Below, one piece after another: positions 41,288 to 44,087 of a stretch of DNA of 44,087 bases. Source of the stretch: an uncultured Prevotellaceae bacterium (GTDB taxonomy: Bacteria; Bacteroidota; Bacteroidia; Bacteroidales; Bacteroidaceae); NCBI GenBank assembly GCA_947174565.1, contig CAMWJL010000008.1, positions 1-44,087 on the forward strand, in the 5' to 3' direction. Every line of letters starts with the position of its first letter. The stretch's first letter is position 1. The position numbers were made by a program, and so were the translations under genes. A model generated the notes under the pieces. It was not told where the DNA came from, ran no database searches, and saw nothing but the letters and a program-made list of their open reading frames with translations.

Positions 41288-42544
41288 TTAGTTGTAGCAA
41301 CTCTCTCCGTGCTCGTAGATGTCGAGTCCTTCTTCCTCTATGCGAGCAGGAACACGGAGTCCATGCAGCTTCTTGATGCCGTAGAAGAGGATGATGCCAC
41401 ACGCTGCCGCCCAAAGGTCGATGACGAGAATGCCGAAGCACTCCGCACCAAAGAAGCCCCAGCCGTGACCGTAGAAAGCACCGTTGCTGGTAGAGAACAG
41501 ACCTGTCATGAGTGTACCGAGGATGCCGCACACACCATGTACAGAAGAAGCACCCACAGGGTCGTCGATGTGCAGCTTGTGGTCAATGAACTCGATGGCG
41601 AATACCAGCACCGTGCCACAGACGAGACCGATGATGATGGCTCCAACGGGCGAAACCACGTCGCAACCTGCCGTAACGCCTACGAGACCTGCCAAGATGC
41701 CGTTGAGCGTAAGCGAGAGAGAGGGCTTGCCATACTTCATCCATGTGATGAACATGGTGGCTATACCACCTGCCACAGCAGAGAGGTTGGTGGTCAGGAA
41801 CACATGGGAGATAGCCAAGCGATTCACCTCGCCACTGGCTGCCAACTGGCTGCCAGGGTTGAATCCGAACCAACCCATCCAAAGAATGAACACGCCAAGG
41901 GCTGCTAACGTGAGGTTATGACCGGGGATTGCTCGGCTCTTGCCATCTTTGCTGTACTTGCCCAAGCGAGGACCGAGTGCAATGGCACCAATGAACGCCA
42001 ACACGCCGCCCACACTGTGTACGATGGCAGAACCAGCGAAGTCGTGGAACACATCGCCGAAGGTCGTCATCATGAAGGAGTCGGCAGCGTCGTTGCACAA
42101 CCAGCCACCACCCCACGTCCAGTGACCTTCCACAGGGTAGATAATCAGCGAGATGAAGGCACTGTAAACCAAGTACATCGAGAACTTCGTGCGTTCAGCC
42201 ATCGCGCCACTCACAATGGTGGCAGAGGTGGCGCAGAAGACCGTCTCGAATATCAGGAAGCCCTCCACGGGAAGGTCGCCCTTGTAGAAAGAAAGGTCGC
42301 CCCAGTTAGGCATACCAACGAATCCGCCAAGGAGGTCGCTACCAAACATCAGGCCGAAACCTATGAAGAAGAACAACAGGGAGCCGAACATGAAATCGAC
42401 AAAGTTCTTCATCAAGATGTTTGCGGCATTCTTACTGCGTGTGAATCCTGCCTCACATAAGGCAAATCCTGGTTGCATCCAAAAGACAAGTATGGCAGCC
42501 AACAGCATCCATACGGTGTCGAGTGATAATCCTATTTCGTTCAT
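41288..42544 (-). CDS. amt: Ammonium transporter
   Basis: MNEIGLSLDTVWMLLAAILVFWMQPGFALCEAGFTRSKNAANILMKNF, DFAGSAIVHSVGGVLAFIGA, VHGVCGILGTL. Start is either 42544 or upstream to 42619. Confidence 0.96.
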   Translation of the reverse strand: MNEIGLSLDTVWMLLAAILVFWMQPGFALCEAGFTRSKNAANILMKNFVDFMFGSLLFFFIGFGLMFGSDLLGGFVGMPNWGDLSFYKGDLPVEGFLIFETVFCATSATIVSGAMAERTKFSMYLVYSAFISLIIYPVEGHWTWGGGWLCNDAADSFMMTTFGDVFHDFAGSAIVHSVGGVLAFIGAIALGPRLGKYSKDGKSRAIPGHNLTLAALGVFILWMGWFGFNPGSQLAASGEVNRLAISHVFLTTNLSAVAGGIATMFITWMKYGKPSLSLTLNGILAGLVGVTAGCDVVSPVGAIIIGLVCGTVLVFAIEFIDHKLHIDDPVGASSVHGVCGILGTLMTGLFSTSNGAFYGHGWGFFGAECFGILVIDLWAAACGIILFYGIKKLHGLRVPARIEEEGLDIYEHGESCYN

Positions 42545-42670
42545 AATTGTGTTTTGTGTTTGCATGATTTGTTTCCGTGCGGCCACAGGAACAAGTTCCA
42601 AGGCTTCGCCCGGTTGCAATGTTTGTGTTGTAACTAATTTTCTTAGGACCTTTAGCAGAACCTATAAGCC

Positions 42671-43018
42671 TTATTTTTTGTCTCTGAGCACCGTGTCGCC
42701 GTGCTCACCCGTGCGGATGCTCCATGTATCAATCATGTCGCTCACAAAGATGCGCCCGTCACCGATTTCGCCCGTATGAGCCACCTGCAAAATGACCTGC
42801 ACCGTTGGCTCCACGAGGTGGTCGCGACATACGATGGTCACAGCCATGCGCTCTATCATATCGGTCGAATACTGCACGCCACGATAGATTCTTTCTTCGC
42901 GGCTCTGCCCGATGCCGTGAACGCTGTGGTACTCAAACCAGTCAATGTCCGAATTGAGCAAGGCTTCTTTCACCTCCTCAAACTTGGTCTTTCGGATGAT
43001 TGCTTCAATCTTTTTCAT
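42671..43018 (-). CDS. glnK: P-II family nitrogen regulatory protein
   Basis: MKKIEAIIRKTKFEEVKEALL, ERIYRGVQYSTDMIERMAVTIVC, HTGEIGDGRIFVSDMIDTWSIRTGEHGD. Adjacent to amt. Confidence 0.94.
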   Translation of the reverse strand: MKKIEAIIRKTKFEEVKEALLNSDIDWFEYHSVHGIGQSREERIYRGVQYSTDMIERMAVTIVCRDHLVEPTVQVILQVAHTGEIGDGRIFVSDMIDTWSIRTGEHGDTVLRDKK

Positions 43019-43196
43019 ACCTTAAATGTGTTTTAATTTGTGTTTTTAACTTCGTTTTATCACTCATTGCAATGAATCTGGCGACAAAGGTACAGCATTT
43101 GCGCTTAATATGCAACATTTTGAAAGCAAAATAATTTATTTTACGACAAATATCAATAAAAAACACACCGTTTAATATAAAAAAGGTTATTATTTC

Positions 43197-43227
43197 TTTG
43201 TTTGTATTTCAAAACGTCGTATCTTTG
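43197..43227 (+). promoter_or_regulatory. Bacteroidetes-type promoter of dapF
   Basis: TTTG (43197-43200), N19, TATCTTTG (43220-43227), followed by CAGC. Confidence 0.7.
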
Positions 43228-43276
43228 CAGCGTAATTCAAGAACATAATAATCACGACACAAATATCATACACCAA

Positions 43277-44068
43277 ATGGCACGCAGGATACACTTCACC
43301 AAGATGCACGGAGCAGGCAACGATTACATCTATGTTGACACATTATTATATAATATAGAAGACCCGTCGGATGCGGCACGCGCATGGAGCGACCGCCACA
43401 AAGGTATTGGAGGTGACGGCTTGGTGCTGATTGGACGTCCTGACGAGAAAAACGAAGCTGAAGCAGACTTCACGATGCGCATCTTCAACGCTGACGGCTC
43501 AGAGGCGATGATGTGCGGCAATGCCAGCAGATGTGTCGGCAAGTATCTCTACGACAAAAAAGTCACAACACAAACACAAATTCGTCTGCTCACCCTCTCG
43601 GGAGTCAAGGTGCTGGACTTGCACCTTGCTCCAGAGGGCGTGGTGGATTTCGTTACGGTTGACATGAATGCGCCGATATTGGAGAACGAGAAGCAGTTCA
43701 CCCCCAATATCGGCATACAGCCCGAGGGAACTTTTGTTTCGATGGGCAATCCTCATTATGTAATCTTCGTGGACAACATCGAGACGGTGGATGTCACCGC
43801 TGAAGGTTCGCGGTTAGAATACCACCCTGCGTTTCCCGAACGCTGCAACATCGAGTTTGCCGAAGTGCGTCCAGACGGCATCCGAGTGCGCGTTTGGGAA
43901 CGTGGAAGTGGCATTACGATGGCTTGTGGAACAGGGGCTTGCGCCACTGCTGTGGCGGCGGCACTGACGGGACGTTGCGGACGCAAGAGCCACATCATCA
44001 TGGATGGTGGCACGCTTGACATCGAATGGCGAGAAACGGATAACCATGTATATATGACCTGTCTCTGA
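43277..44068 (+). CDS. dapF: Diaminopimelate epimerase
   Basis: [57 protein letters not shown]. Start trimmed from 43202. Confidence 0.97.
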   Translation: MARRIHFTKMHGAGNDYIYVDTLLYNIEDPSDAARAWSDRHKGIGGDGLVLIGRPDEKNEAEADFTMRIFNADGSEAMMCGNASRCVGKYLYDKKVTTQTQIRLLTLSGVKVLDLHLAPEGVVDFVTVDMNAPILENEKQFTPNIGIQPEGTFVSMGNPHYVIFVDNIETVDVTAEGSRLEYHPAFPERCNIEFAEVRPDGIRVRVWERGSGITMACGTGACATAVAAALTGRCGRKSHIIMDGGTLDIEWRETDNHVYMTCL

Positions 44069-44087
44069 GACACATCTCCGAGCCCAC

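Overview
The window looks like a Bacteroidales (Prevotella-like) chromosome segment. The clues are recurrent TAnnTTTG promoter boxes, a hybrid two-component regulator, and SusC/SusD, DUF4843 and PKD-like genes. From left to right it contains: a glycyl-radical-enzyme activase next to proB-proA; DUF4834-like, pssA and psd genes; tRNA-Gln and tRNA-Met; a ~2 kb accessory islet of orphan small genes; an HTCS regulator with two glycosidase genes (a 5-bladed propeller type and GH2); a TlpA-like protein and an outer-membrane barrel; a SusC/SusD operon with two secreted proteins; and a nitrogen/glutamine cluster (carA-carB fusion, asnB, purF-like, pyrG, TorF-like porin, amt, glnK) diverging from dapF. 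The strongest novelty candidates are: (1) a four-helix tRNA-like structure at 5724..5800, with 8-bp acceptor, 6-bp D-like, 8-bp anticodon-like and 5-bp T arms and a canonical TTCGATT T-loop, 30 nt upstream of an orphan ORF; (2) the islet around it, which includes a predicted minus-strand structured ncRNA at about 6885..7067; (3) a CAD-like CarA-CarB fusion that stops exactly after the first CPS half, 7 nt from an ~80-bp palindromic repeat whose inverted partner lies ~10.7 kb away, so that the pair brackets the SusCD locus. No searches or folding programs were run. Structures were paired by hand and family names come from motif recognition.
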